Below are positions 35,539 through 45,300 of a stretch of 64,000 bases of DNA, one piece after another (within the stretch, counting starts at the first letter, position 1; each line of letters begins with the position of its first letter). The translations under genes were made by a program, and so were the position numbers. Under the pieces are notes generated by a model. It was given only the letters and a program-made list of their open reading frames with translations. It searched no databases and was not told where the DNA came from. The DNA is taken from NCBI RefSeq assembly GCF_007097365.1, contig NZ_VJZR01000008.1, positions 97,373-161,372 of the forward strand, given 5' to 3'. Origin of the DNA: Flavobacterium franklandianum (lineage in GTDB: Bacteria > Bacteroidota > Bacteroidia > Flavobacteriales > Flavobacteriaceae).

Positions 35539-36467
35539 TACCCTTTTATTAGTTTAATAATTCGGTTGAAATCTTCTTCAGAATGAAACGGGATAGTAAT
35601 TTTTCCTTTGCCATTTCCAACTACTTTAACATCTACTTTAGTTCCAAAATAAGAATTGAAGGTCGTTTTTTGAGCCTCTTCAATTTCAAAAGATGTTGTT
35701 TTTGCTTTAGTTTCAGGTTTAGCTCCGCTCTGTTCGGCTTCGCCTCGGGTTGGTTTTAAGCTTTCTTGATAATTTTTGACCAATGTTTCTGTATCTCTAA
35801 CTGATAGATTCTGGCTCACGATTTTTTGATAAATATCGGCTTGAATGTCTTGATCTTCGATGTTAATTATCGCTCGACCGTGACCCATACTGATAAAACC
35901 GTCTCGAATTCCGGTTTGGATAATGGGGTCTAATTTCAAAAGTCTTAAATAGTTGGCAATTGTAGAACGTTTTTTTCCCACACGTTCGCTCATTTGCTCT
36001 TGTGTCAACTGAATTTCGTCTATTAATCTTTGGTAGGAAAGTGCAATTTCTATGGGATCTAAATCGTGGCGTTGAATGTTTTCAACTAATGCCATAATCA
36101 AGGATTCGTTGTCGTTTGCAATTCGAATATAAGCAGGAACCGTTGTCAATCCAACTAAAGTGGAAGCCCGAAGACGTCGTTCTCCTGAAATTAATTGGTA
36201 TTTATTAAAGTCTAATTTCCGAACAGTAATAGGCTGAATTACGCCTAATTCCTTGATGGAAGTTGCTAATTCTCGTAATGAATCTTCGTTGAAATTACTT
36301 CTTGGCTGAAACGGATTGATTTCTATCGCTTCAATTTCAAGCTCAATAATATTCCCTACAACTTTATCTGCATTTTTATCATTTACTGATTTTATATCGT
36401 TTTCAGGATCTTTCAATAATGCCGATAATCCTCTTCCTAAGGCTTGTTTTTTTAGTGCTTGTGCCAT
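35538..36467 (-). CDS. parB: Chromosome-partitioning protein ParB
   Basis: 309 residues. The N-terminal KKQALGRGLSALLKD is the ParA-stimulating tail. The ParB/Srx core is IEINPFQPRSNFNEDSLREL near 50, then QLISGERRLRAS near 90 (GERRxRA) and ALVENIQRHDLDPIE near 125. A helix-turn-helix follows (LTQEQMSERVGKKRSTIANYLRL). The C-terminal dimerisation domain closes it. It binds parS sites and loads SMC. No perfect parS (TGTTNCACGTGAAACA type) was seen in the window. The gene follows parA by four bases. Confidence 0.96.
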   Translation of the reverse strand: MAQALKKQALGRGLSALLKDPENDIKSVNDKNADKVVGNIIELEIEAIEINPFQPRSNFNEDSLRELATSIKELGVIQPITVRKLDFNKYQLISGERRLRASTLVGLTTVPAYIRIANDNESLIMALVENIQRHDLDPIEIALSYQRLIDEIQLTQEQMSERVGKKRSTIANYLRLLKLDPIIQTGIRDGFISMGHGRAIINIEDQDIQADIYQKIVSQNLSVRDTETLVKNYQESLKPTRGEAEQSGAKPETKAKTTSFEIEEAQKTTFNSYFGTKVDVKVVGNGKGKITIPFHSEEDFNRIIKLIKG

Positions 36468-36471
36468 AAAA

Positions 36472-37239
36472 TTATTTGCTATTTTTCTTTATAATTTCGT
36501 GAGCTAACTGTAGATAATTATTGGCTCCTTTGCTTGTAGCGTCATAGTTTATAATGCTTTCGCCAAAACTTGGAGCTTCGCTTAGTTTTACATTTCTTTG
36601 AATGATTGTTTCAAAAACCATATCATTAAAATGTTTCTGTACCTCTTCGACCACTTGATTGGATAAACGCAATCTGGAGTCAAACATGGTCAAAAGAAGA
36701 CCTTCAATGTCTAAATCCGGATTGTGAATTTTTTGAATACTTTTTATGGTATTCAATAATTTTCCTAATCCTTCGAGTGCAAAATATTCGCATTGTATAG
36801 GAATTATTACGGAATCGGCCGCTGTTAAAGCATTTAAAGTAAGCAATCCTAGCGATGGAGCACAATCAATTATAATAAAATCGTACTCGTCTTTGATGCT
36901 TTCCAACGCTTTTTTGAGCATATATTCTCTGTCGGCTTTGTCAACCAATTCGATTTCAATCGCAACAAGGTCAATATGAGAAGGAATCACATCCACATTT
37001 GGAGCTGAACATTTCACGACAGCCTCATTTGGAGTATTGCTGTGTTCTATAATTTGATAGGTTCCAATTTCTACAGTATTGACATCAATCCCTAATCCAG
37101 AACTTGCATTGGCCTGAGGATCAGCATCTATTAACAACACTTTTTTTTCTAAAACACCTAGAGATGCTGCCAGATTTACTGAGGTTGTTGTCTTTCCAAC
37201 ACCACCTTTTTGATTAGCAATCGCAATGATTTTGCCCAT
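36472..37239 (-). CDS. parA: Chromosome-partitioning ATPase ParA (Soj)
   Basis: 255 residues. The deviant Walker A is MGKIIAIANQKGGVGKTTTSVNLA at the start (KGGxGKTT). VLLIDADPQANASSGLG is near 35, the Walker B-like FIIIDCAPSLGLLTLNAL near 115, and IPIQCEYFALEGLGKL near 145. It is first in the operon parA-parB-DUF5683-dapB-lepB-wbqC. The 247 bases upstream (37240-37486) separate it from a divergent glycosyltransferase and hold no gene. Confidence 0.97.
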   Translation of the reverse strand: MGKIIAIANQKGGVGKTTTSVNLAASLGVLEKKVLLIDADPQANASSGLGIDVNTVEIGTYQIIEHSNTPNEAVVKCSAPNVDVIPSHIDLVAIEIELVDKADREYMLKKALESIKDEYDFIIIDCAPSLGLLTLNALTAADSVIIPIQCEYFALEGLGKLLNTIKSIQKIHNPDLDIEGLLLTMFDSRLRLSNQVVEEVQKHFNDMVFETIIQRNVKLSEAPSFGESIINYDATSKGANNYLQLAHEIIKKNSK

Positions 37240-37486
37240 TTATTTTTCTAAATTTTGAACGGTAAAAATACAATTTATTATGGTATCTGAAAATCTATTT
37301 TGTTAACATTTGTTACCGTTTGATTAGTAGTAAGTTTTTTGGAAATGATTCTTTGTAATTGCATAATTTTACAGTTGCGTTTTTTAAATTGGGTTGACCA
37401 TAAAATTTAAATTCAGCTGTTGATATTCATTAGATTTAGCAATACATTTACCACAATAAATTTTATTCGCAACTTAGTAACTTATC

Positions 37487-38605
37487 ATGACTTTTGCCAT
37501 CATCACTCATGTGCCACATATCCTGGAGCAAAATCAGTGTTTTGCTTACGCACCCTATGTTCGCGAAATGAATGTTTGGGCAAAATATGCTAATAAATTA
37601 CTTATTGTTGCCCCAAAATCCAATTCACTAAAAACATCCATTGACATCAGTTATGAGAAATTAAACATTGAATTTATAGCCATCAAAAGTTTTGATGTTT
37701 TGAGTGTAAAAGCAATTGTAAAGGCAATTATTAGTATTCCAAAAATCAGTTGGCAGATTTATTCCGTCATGCAAAAAGCGGATCATATTCATTTAAGATG
37801 TCCAGGAAATATTGGTTTAATAGGGAGTTTGGTTCAGGTTTTATTTCCTAACAAGCCCAAAACTGCTAAATATGCTGGAAATTGGGATCCAAAATCAAAA
37901 CAACCTTTGACCTATCGTTTGCAAAAATGGATTTTGAGTTCCACTTTTTTGACCAGAAATATGCAGGTTTTGGTGTACGGCGAATGGGAAGGAAGTTCCA
38001 AAAATATCAAACCTTTTTTTACAGCTACTTATCAAGAAGCCGACAAATTACCAATAATGCAAAGAGATTTCAAAAGCCAAATTGGTTTTGTTTTTGTTGG
38101 TGCTTTGGTTTCGGGAAAACAACCTTTGTATGCCATTAGATTAGTTGAAATGTTGTATAAAAAAGGATACAATGTTGCATTAGAATTATACGGAGAAGGT
38201 ATTGAGAGAAAAAGTTTGGAAGATTATATTAGTAAAAATAATTTGGATAATATTGTTTGGCTGAAAGGAAATCAAACTCAGGAAACGGTCAAAAAAGCTT
38301 ACGAATCATGTCATTATGCTATTTTACCATCGGAAAGTGAAGGCTGGCCAAAAGCCATTGCCGAAGGCATGTTTTGGGGTTGTGTTCCTGTGGCAACCAA
38401 AGTTTCTTGCGTACCGTTTATGCTCGATTATGGTGACAGAGGCGTTTTGATAGCAATGGATTTGGAGAAAGATGTTCGTCAATTAGAAACCCTTTTGAAA
38501 GATGAAATTCTTTTTAAAAACATGAGCCAAAAAGCGAGTGATTGGTCTCGATATTATACTTTGGATGTTTTCGAAAAAGAGATTAAAAAATTGTTAGCGA
38601 GATGA
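37487..38605 (+). CDS. Glycosyltransferase, family 4
   Basis: 372 residues of GT-B type. In the N-terminal half KYANKLLIVAPKSNSLKT and DHIHLRCPGNIGLIGSLVQ are visible. In the C-terminal half there are QIGFVFVGALVSGKQPLYAI near 200, VALELYGEGIERKSLEDYI, and the donor motif LPSESEGWPKAIAEGMFWGC near 285-305 (E-x7-E). It likely works on a surface polysaccharide. It overlaps the next glycosyltransferase by four bases, so the two are translationally coupled. Confidence 0.9.
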   Translation: MTFAIITHVPHILEQNQCFAYAPYVREMNVWAKYANKLLIVAPKSNSLKTSIDISYEKLNIEFIAIKSFDVLSVKAIVKAIISIPKISWQIYSVMQKADHIHLRCPGNIGLIGSLVQVLFPNKPKTAKYAGNWDPKSKQPLTYRLQKWILSSTFLTRNMQVLVYGEWEGSSKNIKPFFTATYQEADKLPIMQRDFKSQIGFVFVGALVSGKQPLYAIRLVEMLYKKGYNVALELYGEGIERKSLEDYISKNNLDNIVWLKGNQTQETVKKAYESCHYAILPSESEGWPKAIAEGMFWGCVPVATKVSCVPFMLDYGDRGVLIAMDLEKDVRQLETLLKDEILFKNMSQKASDWSRYYTLDVFEKEIKKLLAR

Positions 38606-39678
38606 GAATACTTCAAATTATAGATTCTCTTGAAGCAGGTGGAGCGGAGCGAATGGCGGTAAATTATGCCAACGCACTTGCCAATGAAATGGCGTTTTCA
38701 GGTTTAGTGATAAGTCGAAAAGAAGGCCCACTGTTGAATCAATTAAATAGCAATGTGTCGTATCTTTTTTTGAATAAGAAAAGCGTTATTGATATTCAAT
38801 CAGTAATGAAATTGCGCAAATTTGTAATTCAGAATACCGTTGAAATTATTCATGCGCACAGTACTTCTTTTTTTCTTGCTTTTCTTTTGAAGTTGACCTA
38901 TCCAACAGTAAAATTAATTTGGCACGATCATTATGGTGACAGCGAGTTTTTGTCCAAAAGACCTTCTTTAGCATTAAAATTTGTTCTTCCTTTTTTTAAT
39001 GGAATTATTGCAGTGAACCAAAATCTTAAAAATTGGGCTGAACAGAAACTGCATTTCAAAAATGTTGTTTATTTGCCCAATTTTCCATCGGATGAAAATA
39101 ATGCTTCAGAGCAAACCATTTTGCAAGGAATTCAAGGTAAACGAATAGTATCTTTAGCTAATTTTCGGGTTCAAAAAAATCATTTTTTATTGCTAGAAGT
39201 AGCCAAAAAAATAAAAATATCTCATCCTGAATGGACCTTTCATTTGGTAGGAAAAGATTTTGAAGATGAATATTCTAAGCAAATTAGGGCCTTAATATTA
39301 GACTTTAATTTGGAAGACATTGTTTTTGTTTACGGTTCCAGAAATGATATAAAAAACATTCTTGAACAATCTACAATAGGGATTTTAACTTCGCAATCTG
39401 AAGGTTTGCCTGTGGCTCTGTTAGAGTATGGTTTATATGAAAAGCCAGTTGTGGTAAGTAATGTGGGTGAAATTCCGTTAGTAATTCAAGATGGAATTAA
39501 TGGGTTTTCGGTTGAAACAAATTCAGGACAATTGTTTTATGATTCATTAGTAAAATTAATAGAAAACGATTCTTTACGTCTTCATTTTGGAAAAGAGCTT
39601 CAAAAAACAATTGAAAAAAAATATTCCAAAAAAACAGTTTTAGATCAGTATTCAAATTGGATAGCGTTATGTATATGA
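38602..39678 (+). CDS. Glycosyltransferase, family 4
   Basis: 358 residues. It starts MRILQIIDSLEAGGAERMAVN, the classic GT4 glycine-rich opening (GGAER). Other landmarks are EIIHAHSTSFFLAFLL near 92, IVSLANFRVQKNHFLLLEV near 190, WTFHLVGKDFEDEYSKQI near 217, and LTSQSEGLPVALLEYGLYEK near 268-288. A sugar is probably transferred onto an undecaprenyl-linked chain. It is coupled to the preceding gene. A gap of 231 bases with its own promoter separates it from the initiating transferase. Confidence 0.92.
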   Translation: MRILQIIDSLEAGGAERMAVNYANALANEMAFSGLVISRKEGPLLNQLNSNVSYLFLNKKSVIDIQSVMKLRKFVIQNTVEIIHAHSTSFFLAFLLKLTYPTVKLIWHDHYGDSEFLSKRPSLALKFVLPFFNGIIAVNQNLKNWAEQKLHFKNVVYLPNFPSDENNASEQTILQGIQGKRIVSLANFRVQKNHFLLLEVAKKIKISHPEWTFHLVGKDFEDEYSKQIRALILDFNLEDIVFVYGSRNDIKNILEQSTIGILTSQSEGLPVALLEYGLYEKPVVVSNVGEIPLVIQDGINGFSVETNSGQLFYDSLVKLIENDSLRLHFGKELQKTIEKKYSKKTVLDQYSNWIALCI

Positions 39679-39848
39679 AGTAGCCAATTTATAACCTATA
39701 TTCGTTCAATGTGTCAGTAATATATAAGGTTTCTTTATTCTTAAATACGAAAAATCTAAAAAAAAGCCCAATAAGAAATCGAATAAACAATAAACACATC
39801 CTTTCAATTTCGTTCGCCAATAAATACTTGTCTTTAGTCGATTTTTTA

Positions 39849-39878
39849 TTGATTTTATGGTATGTTTATGTAGATTTG
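39849..39878 (+). promoter_or_regulatory. Promoter of the polyprenyl glycosylphosphotransferase gene
   Basis: TTG at 39849-39851, 19 bases, then TAGATTTG at 39871-39878: a good TTG/TAnnTTTG pair ending 31 bases before the ATG. The rest of the gap 39679-39848 is AT-rich and shows nothing else. Confidence 0.6.
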
Positions 39879-39909
39879 TCCTAGTTGAATAGATTCAGTA
39901 CAACCAAAA

Positions 39910-41304
39910 ATGAATAAGAATAATAAAATACATTTTGAAGTTTCCGAGAGAAAAGTGTTGCTAAGGGTTTTTGATGTGACATTTGTTTTTGTAGCAATCT
40001 ATCTTGTAGGTCATTCATTAGATTTGCAATATCTTGAATCGTCGGTTTCTAATTATTATTATGCGATAGCACTTGCACTCTATATTAATATTATTGGAAC
40101 GGTTTTTGAAATTTATGATTTACAAGTGGCTAGCAATCAGTATCAGGTATTGAGAAGTGCAATTCTTACAGTATCAACAACTGTTTTGTTTTATTTGTTG
40201 ACGCCAGTTTTTTCTGCTGAATTACCTTCAAACAGGTTTCAAATTTTAACATTCTATTTCACATTTCTTTTTACTTTGTTGATTTGGAGAACGTTTTATG
40301 TTAATTTTTTAGCCTCCAGTCGATTTGTACAAAATGTTCTTTTGGTGTGTAATCGGGAACAAGTCGAAGAATTAATTTTAGACTTAGAAAAATCAGATCC
40401 TCATTATAGAATTGTTGCCTATGTAAATTCTGATAGAAAAAAAAATGATGAATTTGAATATCATTATATACAACACATACATATAGACGATTTAGTTACG
40501 TTTGTGAATAAAAATAACTTATTTGAAATTGTTGTAGCTTCACAAAATACCGAAGATATTACTACCGATTTGTATTTACAATTGCTTCATTTATTAGAAT
40601 CTGGAAATACGATTCGCGAATATACACAAGTATATGAAGCAAAAATGCAACGGATTCCGCTTCATTACATAACTAGAGATTTTTATAAATTTTTCCCTTT
40701 CAATCGCAGTAATAATAATCAATTATATTTGCTGAATGTGCGAATAATGGAAACGATAATTTCTATAATTGGATTGTTATTTGGCGTTTTATTGATCCCT
40801 ATAATTGTTATTGGAAATGCTATTGGGAATCGAGGTAAATTATTTTACACTCAGGAACGAGTTGGCAAAAATGGACAAATATTCCAGATACTCAAGTTCA
40901 GGACTATGATTAATAATGCTGAGAAAGGGGGAGTTGTTTTTTCGAGTCCAAATGATAACCGTATAACTCCTTTTGGAAAATTCTTGCGAAAGACCAGGAT
41001 TGATGAATTTCCACAATTTGTCAATATATTAAAAGGGGAAATGGCAGTTATTGGCCCACGACCAGAAAGACCTTTCTTTGTGAAAGAAATTGCCGAAATA
41101 ATGCCCTTTTACGAAACTCGTCACGTAATAAAACCGGGACTTACTGGCTGGGCTCAAGTCAATTATTCTTACGGCGAATCTATGGATGATAGTTTGATTA
41201 AACTACAATATGATTTGTATTACATCAAGCATCGCAGTATTTTTTTAGATTTGAATATTGTTATTAAAACATTTAGTACTGTCTTGTTTTATAGGGGTCA
41301 ATAA
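39910..41304 (+). CDS. Exopolysaccharide polyprenyl glycosylphosphotransferase
   Basis: 464 residues. The first four helices and a CoA-binding-like middle domain (about 140-240) precede a fifth helix (ETIISIIGLLFGVLLIPIIVIG, about 278-300). The C-terminal bacterial sugar transferase domain has FYTQERVGKNGQIFQILKFR near 313, TRIDEFPQFVNILKGEMAVIG near 360, GPRPERPFF and PGLTGWAQVNYSYGE near 410. It transfers a sugar-1-phosphate to undecaprenyl phosphate, the first step of capsule or EPS repeat-unit synthesis. The two GT4 genes upstream are likely partners. Confidence 0.93.
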   Translation: MNKNNKIHFEVSERKVLLRVFDVTFVFVAIYLVGHSLDLQYLESSVSNYYYAIALALYINIIGTVFEIYDLQVASNQYQVLRSAILTVSTTVLFYLLTPVFSAELPSNRFQILTFYFTFLFTLLIWRTFYVNFLASSRFVQNVLLVCNREQVEELILDLEKSDPHYRIVAYVNSDRKKNDEFEYHYIQHIHIDDLVTFVNKNNLFEIVVASQNTEDITTDLYLQLLHLLESGNTIREYTQVYEAKMQRIPLHYITRDFYKFFPFNRSNNNQLYLLNVRIMETIISIIGLLFGVLLIPIIVIGNAIGNRGKLFYTQERVGKNGQIFQILKFRTMINNAEKGGVVFSSPNDNRITPFGKFLRKTRIDEFPQFVNILKGEMAVIGPRPERPFFVKEIAEIMPFYETRHVIKPGLTGWAQVNYSYGESMDDSLIKLQYDLYYIKHRSIFLDLNIVIKTFSTVLFYRGQ

Positions 41305-42441
41305 TCAAATAACTATAGGTATTCGTTTGCTGTTTTTGAATGTTATTTTTGCCAATATAAATGCACTTGTTAGCACTAACGGTAGCGCAATTAGCAGATG
41401 GGCTTTATTTATCATAACTATCAAATAAACACCAATAAGTACCATATTAAAAACCGCTACATAGATAATCCATTTTTTGTTTTTTACCAATAAAAAGTAG
41501 AGCAAAACAAGCAATGTTGGATTAAATAGCAACACATTATAATTATTGGCCAGTTCTTGGTGATAAGAATAAAAGCCTACGGTAGCAAAGAATATTCCCA
41601 ATAATCCCATTACTAAAAGATAAAAAATATCGATATATTTTTTGTTTAAAACTAGGATAAGCCCAAGAAAAACAAGGTAAGTATATATGTTATTCCACCA
41701 AGAACTAGGCGCTTGTTTTTTGAATTCTAACAGTATTTTGCTTTTCTTGCAAAGTAAATTATTATTGAATTGAGTTTGTTCTAAACTTTTGTGAAGTTCA
41801 AATGGCAAAAAGATATGATTGCTATATTGATCCACTTTAGTTCCAAAAATGATGCTTGTACCTAGTTTTTCATAAAAGAAATTGTCAAAATAAGGAAATA
41901 AAATACTTCTATAGGTTTTGTCAGTGTCCAGTTTCTTAGTGATTATTTGTGCTCCCAAAGTCCTGTTCAGGATGTCCACAACCATCGAGGTACAGTTTTT
42001 ATCAATAAACTTATAAGTATAATAGCTTTCTCTTGACGCTAAAACAGCAGTTAAATTATCGAATAATTTTTGTTTATAAGCCAATGGAAGAATTAATTCC
42101 TGTTCGAAAACACTCCTTTGTTCATAAGTGTATTGACTCATAAAGTCCGAAAAAGTATTGGCTACGGCAAAATATTGCAAATCTCCTTTGGCAAATTTCG
42201 CTACAAAATTGGGAGTCCTAAAATCAAAAGCTCCGTAATTATAAACGACATCCAGATTGTTTTCTGAATCGGTAATTCTGATGGCGGTATGACCAAAAAG
42301 CGAATACGATTCGTTGCCCGTGTCGCAAGTAATAACGCTCGTACGAGCATCTTTGGATAAGATAATTGCTTGTCCAAAACTATTAAGTGTTCCAATTAGA
42401 AAGAGAAAAAGGAATATTTTTTTTAAGGAGGAGGAATTCAT
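41305..42441 (-). CDS. DUF4105 domain protein with C-terminal membrane helices
   Basis: 378 residues. A signal peptide (MNSSSLKKIFLFLFLIGTLN) is followed by a periplasmic domain with SVITCDTGNESYSLFGHTAIRI and VVYNYGAFDFRTPNFVAKFA. These match DUF4105, a papain-like Lnb-N type periplasmic domain; the Cys in VITCDTG is not the family's catalytic residue by any evidence seen here. NCTSMVVDILNRTLG near 150 is another conserved stretch. Five hydrophobic helices make up the last 130 residues. Function is unknown. It converges on the sugar transferase with no gap and starts 12 bases after the PorV-like gene stop. Confidence 0.85.
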   Translation of the reverse strand: MNSSSLKKIFLFLFLIGTLNSFGQAIILSKDARTSVITCDTGNESYSLFGHTAIRITDSENNLDVVYNYGAFDFRTPNFVAKFAKGDLQYFAVANTFSDFMSQYTYEQRSVFEQELILPLAYKQKLFDNLTAVLASRESYYTYKFIDKNCTSMVVDILNRTLGAQIITKKLDTDKTYRSILFPYFDNFFYEKLGTSIIFGTKVDQYSNHIFLPFELHKSLEQTQFNNNLLCKKSKILLEFKKQAPSSWWNNIYTYLVFLGLILVLNKKYIDIFYLLVMGLLGIFFATVGFYSYHQELANNYNVLLFNPTLLVLLYFLLVKNKKWIIYVAVFNMVLIGVYLIVMINKAHLLIALPLVLTSAFILAKITFKNSKRIPIVI

Positions 42442-42453
42442 TTTTGAATGTGT

Positions 42454-43527
42454 TTAGTTTCTAAAAAATCCCAAATCTACTTTTACCGAAAAGATATTCG
42501 AATACAAGGCCGCACTTTGATTTCCTAAATTGGTCAAAGCATAATCTATTTGGATGCCTTTGTATTTGAATCCCAAACCAATATTTGGCTGAAAGCCTAC
42601 TTTTTCGGTATTGTCAATTTGCTGTATGTTTTGAAAATTTCCCACGCCAGCTCTCAGGAAAACCAAGTCGGTATAGCCAAATTCAAAACCTAAAGCCGGG
42701 TCAATACTCACAAAATCGGTCGAAAGAATATCATTGGTTTTGGCAAACTGCATATTGATATTGGCTGCAGCTAAAATACTGTAATCATACCGAACAATAA
42801 ACTTTTTGGACAATCCCAATTGTGCTTTTGGAGCCGTTATCTCTGTACTTTCAGGCAATTCCTGATTTTGACCAGGAATGGCATCGGCAATCTTTTTATA
42901 CTCGGCTTCGTCAATGCTCCAAACATTATAAGTAGTAGTAATATCCCGAAGCATCAATCCAAATTTCCAATCATTTTTTTCGAATTGTAATCCAGCATCA
43001 AAGCCAAAACCCCAAGAACTGGCAAATTTACCTATTACTCTTCGAATTACTTTGGCATTTACGCCGTATTGAAAACCGGGAACTTGCAATTTTCGAGCAT
43101 ACGAAAAAGTAACGCCATAATCGGCTGTTGAAAATAGACTAATTCGATTGTAATCAATATTGCCTTGACTGTCGATTAATTCAGTCGTATTCAAGATGTC
43201 ATCAACCCCAAAACGGATTAAAGAAATTCCCCAAGCACTATCGTCATCTATGGTGTTTGCATAAGCGATATAATCGTATTTGGCGATATTGGCAAAATAA
43301 TTGGCGTGCATCAACGACATTTGATGATCTTCGAGATGAACCAATCCTGCGGGATTCCAATAGCCCGAATTCACGTCACTAGTACTGGCTGTCATAGCAT
43401 TTGCCATTCCTAAAGCTGCGGCATCAACACCAATATTCATAAACTCGTTCGAATACTTTCTCACGGTTTGCGCATACGAACTGGCGCAAAGCAAAAAGAG
43501 GAGGAAGAATTGGCTTTTTTTCAACAT
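42454..43527 (-). CDS. PorV/PorQ-family outer-membrane protein (type IX secretion-like)
   Basis: 357 residues. A signal peptide (MLKKSQFFLLFLLCASSYAQ) is followed by the family opening EFMNIGVDAAALGMANAMTA and SGYWNPAGL, typical of PorV-like FadL-fold barrels. Alternating beta strands run to the end, NIFSVKVDLGFFRN, a C-terminal aromatic barrel strand. Relatives in Bacteroidota include PorV, which shuttles substrates of the type IX secretion system. Whether this is a true T9SS part or a paralogue (often labelled PorV2) cannot be told. It lies in one unit with DUF4105. Confidence 0.87.
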   Translation of the reverse strand: MLKKSQFFLLFLLCASSYAQTVRKYSNEFMNIGVDAAALGMANAMTASTSDVNSGYWNPAGLVHLEDHQMSLMHANYFANIAKYDYIAYANTIDDDSAWGISLIRFGVDDILNTTELIDSQGNIDYNRISLFSTADYGVTFSYARKLQVPGFQYGVNAKVIRRVIGKFASSWGFGFDAGLQFEKNDWKFGLMLRDITTTYNVWSIDEAEYKKIADAIPGQNQELPESTEITAPKAQLGLSKKFIVRYDYSILAAANINMQFAKTNDILSTDFVSIDPALGFEFGYTDLVFLRAGVGNFQNIQQIDNTEKVGFQPNIGLGFKYKGIQIDYALTNLGNQSAALYSNIFSVKVDLGFFRN

Positions 43528-43679
43528 AGATTTGTTTGCAGACCGGAGGACTGTTTAATTTTTTCCAAAAATATAATTTTTTAACGAGCTAATCTCTTTT
43601 TTAACAACCCATTCAGAATTGTGAAGCCCAAAAAAATAAATCTCTTTTAAAAAACGCACTTCTCATTCACTTATTATAT

Positions 43680-43687
43680 TAAATTTG
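43680..43687 (+). promoter_or_regulatory. -7 box TAAATTTG upstream of pssA
   Basis: A full TAnnTTTG match 29 bases before the chosen start, inside an 18-base block identical to the mutL upstream region. Confidence 0.55.
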
Positions 43688-43716
43688 TGAACTTTGATAA
43701 TCTAATTTATATAACA

Positions 43717-44427
43717 ATGCAAATTAAAAAACACATTCCGAATACCATTACGTTGCTGAATCTTTTTTGTGGTTGTATTGCATTGGTTTTCGTATCTGAA
43801 TTGAATTTTGAAATGGCTTTCTTTTTTGTGAGTCTTGGCATTTTTCTGGATTTTTTTGATGGTTTTTTTGCCAGATTATTTAAAGTTGCTGGTGAGTTGG
43901 GTTTGCAATTAGACTCTCTAGCAGATATGGTTACCAGCGGTGTTGTTCCAGGTTTTGTGATGTTTTGGTTATTAAAACAGGGGCAAGATCCCGCATCTGC
44001 AAATCAGATTATACCTTATTTAGGATTTATTATCACTTTGGGCTCGTGTTACCGATTGGCCAATTTTAACATTGATACGCGTCAAACCGATTCTTTTATT
44101 GGGTTGCCAACGCCTGCCAATGCCTTGTTTATTATGAGTTTGCCTTTAGTTTTGGAGTTTTCGGATTCCTTGGTTATGTTAGAAATTTTAACGAACCAAT
44201 GGGTTTTGTTGACTATTACTTTATTTAGCGCTTTCATCCTCAATGCTGAAATTCCTTTGTTTTCCCTAAAAATAAAAGATTTTACTTTCAAGAAAAATGC
44301 ACTTCAAATTGCCTTCTTGAGTTTGTGTGTTTTGTTGTTGATTTTCTTTCAGTATTTGGCCATTCCTTTGGTAATCATTACTTACGTTTTGTTGTCTATT
44401 ATTAATAACAAATTTTTGAAAAAGTAG
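43717..44427 (+). CDS. pssA: CDP-diacylglycerol-serine O-phosphatidyltransferase
   Basis: 236 residues from the ATG at 43717 (MQIKKHIPNTITLLNLFCGC). A start at 43687 would lie within the promoter region. The CDP-alcohol phosphotransferase signature D-G-x2-A-R-x8-G-x3-D-x3-D is seen as FDGFFARLFKVAGELGLQLD and SLADM (about 47-70). Six to seven membrane helices follow. It makes phosphatidylserine, the precursor of phosphatidylethanolamine, at the inner membrane. The GH25 gene follows nine bases later. Confidence 0.94.
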   Translation: MQIKKHIPNTITLLNLFCGCIALVFVSELNFEMAFFFVSLGIFLDFFDGFFARLFKVAGELGLQLDSLADMVTSGVVPGFVMFWLLKQGQDPASANQIIPYLGFIITLGSCYRLANFNIDTRQTDSFIGLPTPANALFIMSLPLVLEFSDSLVMLEILTNQWVLLTITLFSAFILNAEIPLFSLKIKDFTFKKNALQIAFLSLCVLLLIFFQYLAIPLVIITYVLLSIINNKFLKK

Positions 44428-44435
44428 GTTATCTA

Positions 44436-45299
44436 ATGAAACGGAAAATTAGCCGAAGTAAAACCACAATCCGACGAAAACCAAGAAAGAAAACTTCCTT
44501 TTTCACCGGAAAAGTTCGTAGTTATTCTATAATTGCTTTTTTTATCTTGCTGTTTCTTGGAGTAGGCTATCATTATCGAAATGGATTATTATATTATTTG
44601 GGTTTTAAATCCTATAAACTACAATATGAACAAGCCGAAGCCAAACGCATTTCGGATATTCGAAATTACCAAGTTTTAGAAAAACACCAAGGCAAGGCAA
44701 TAGGTTTAGATCTATCAGAATATCAGGGAAAAATCGATTGGGATTTGGTCCAAAACATAGAAAATGATTATCCTATTGAGTTTGTTTTTATTCGTGCTAC
44801 TGCAGGAAATGATAGAGAAGACGAGCAATTTGAAGAAAATTGGCTTGGCGCCAAAAAAAGAAAAATGATTCGTGGTGCTTATCATTATTATCGTCCCAAC
44901 GAAAATTCATTGGAGCAAGCAAAACTTTTTATTAAAACAGTTCGGCTGAGAAAAGGCGATTTACCCCCTGTTTTAGATATAGAAAAACTCCCAAAAGGAC
45001 AATCTTTGGACAGTTTGAAAATTGGTTTAAGGCGATGGTTGAAAGCTGTCGAAGCACATTATAAAGTAAAACCAATTATTTATACTGGCGAAAAATACTA
45101 TGATGATTTCTTAAAAGAAGACTTCTCGGATTATCTTTTTTGGATTGCCAATTATAATTTTTATCGAGAGAAAATAGAAGCCGATTGGTTGTTCTGGCAA
45201 TTCACCGAAAAAGCTTCCGTTTCAGGAATCAAAGGCAATGTTGATGTCAATATTTTTAATGGCGATGTCGAGCAGTTGCGGTATATTACGATGGAGTAA
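44436..45299 (+). CDS. GH25 family lysozyme, membrane-anchored
   Basis: 287 residues. A very basic N-terminal tail (RSKTTIRRKPRKKTSF) precedes one transmembrane helix (SIIAFFILLFLGVGYHY, about 32-48). The GH25 domain runs from GLDLSEYQGKIDWDLVQ near 90 (first catalytic Asp), through VFIRATAGNDREDEQFEENW, YHYYRPNEN and PPVLDIEKLP near 182 (Asp/Glu pair), to WLFWQFTEKASVSGIKGNVD at the end. It should cleave the MurNAc-GlcNAc bond of peptidoglycan on the periplasmic side. Confidence 0.92.
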   Translation: MKRKISRSKTTIRRKPRKKTSFFTGKVRSYSIIAFFILLFLGVGYHYRNGLLYYLGFKSYKLQYEQAEAKRISDIRNYQVLEKHQGKAIGLDLSEYQGKIDWDLVQNIENDYPIEFVFIRATAGNDREDEQFEENWLGAKKRKMIRGAYHYYRPNENSLEQAKLFIKTVRLRKGDLPPVLDIEKLPKGQSLDSLKIGLRRWLKAVEAHYKVKPIIYTGEKYYDDFLKEDFSDYLFWIANYNFYREKIEADWLFWQFTEKASVSGIKGNVDVNIFNGDVEQLRYITME

Positions 45300-45300
45300 A

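Noticed and set aside
37240..37486. parS centromere site near parAB
   Set aside because: No 16-bp TGTTNCACGTGAAACA-like palindrome was seen in this gap or elsewhere in the window by eye.
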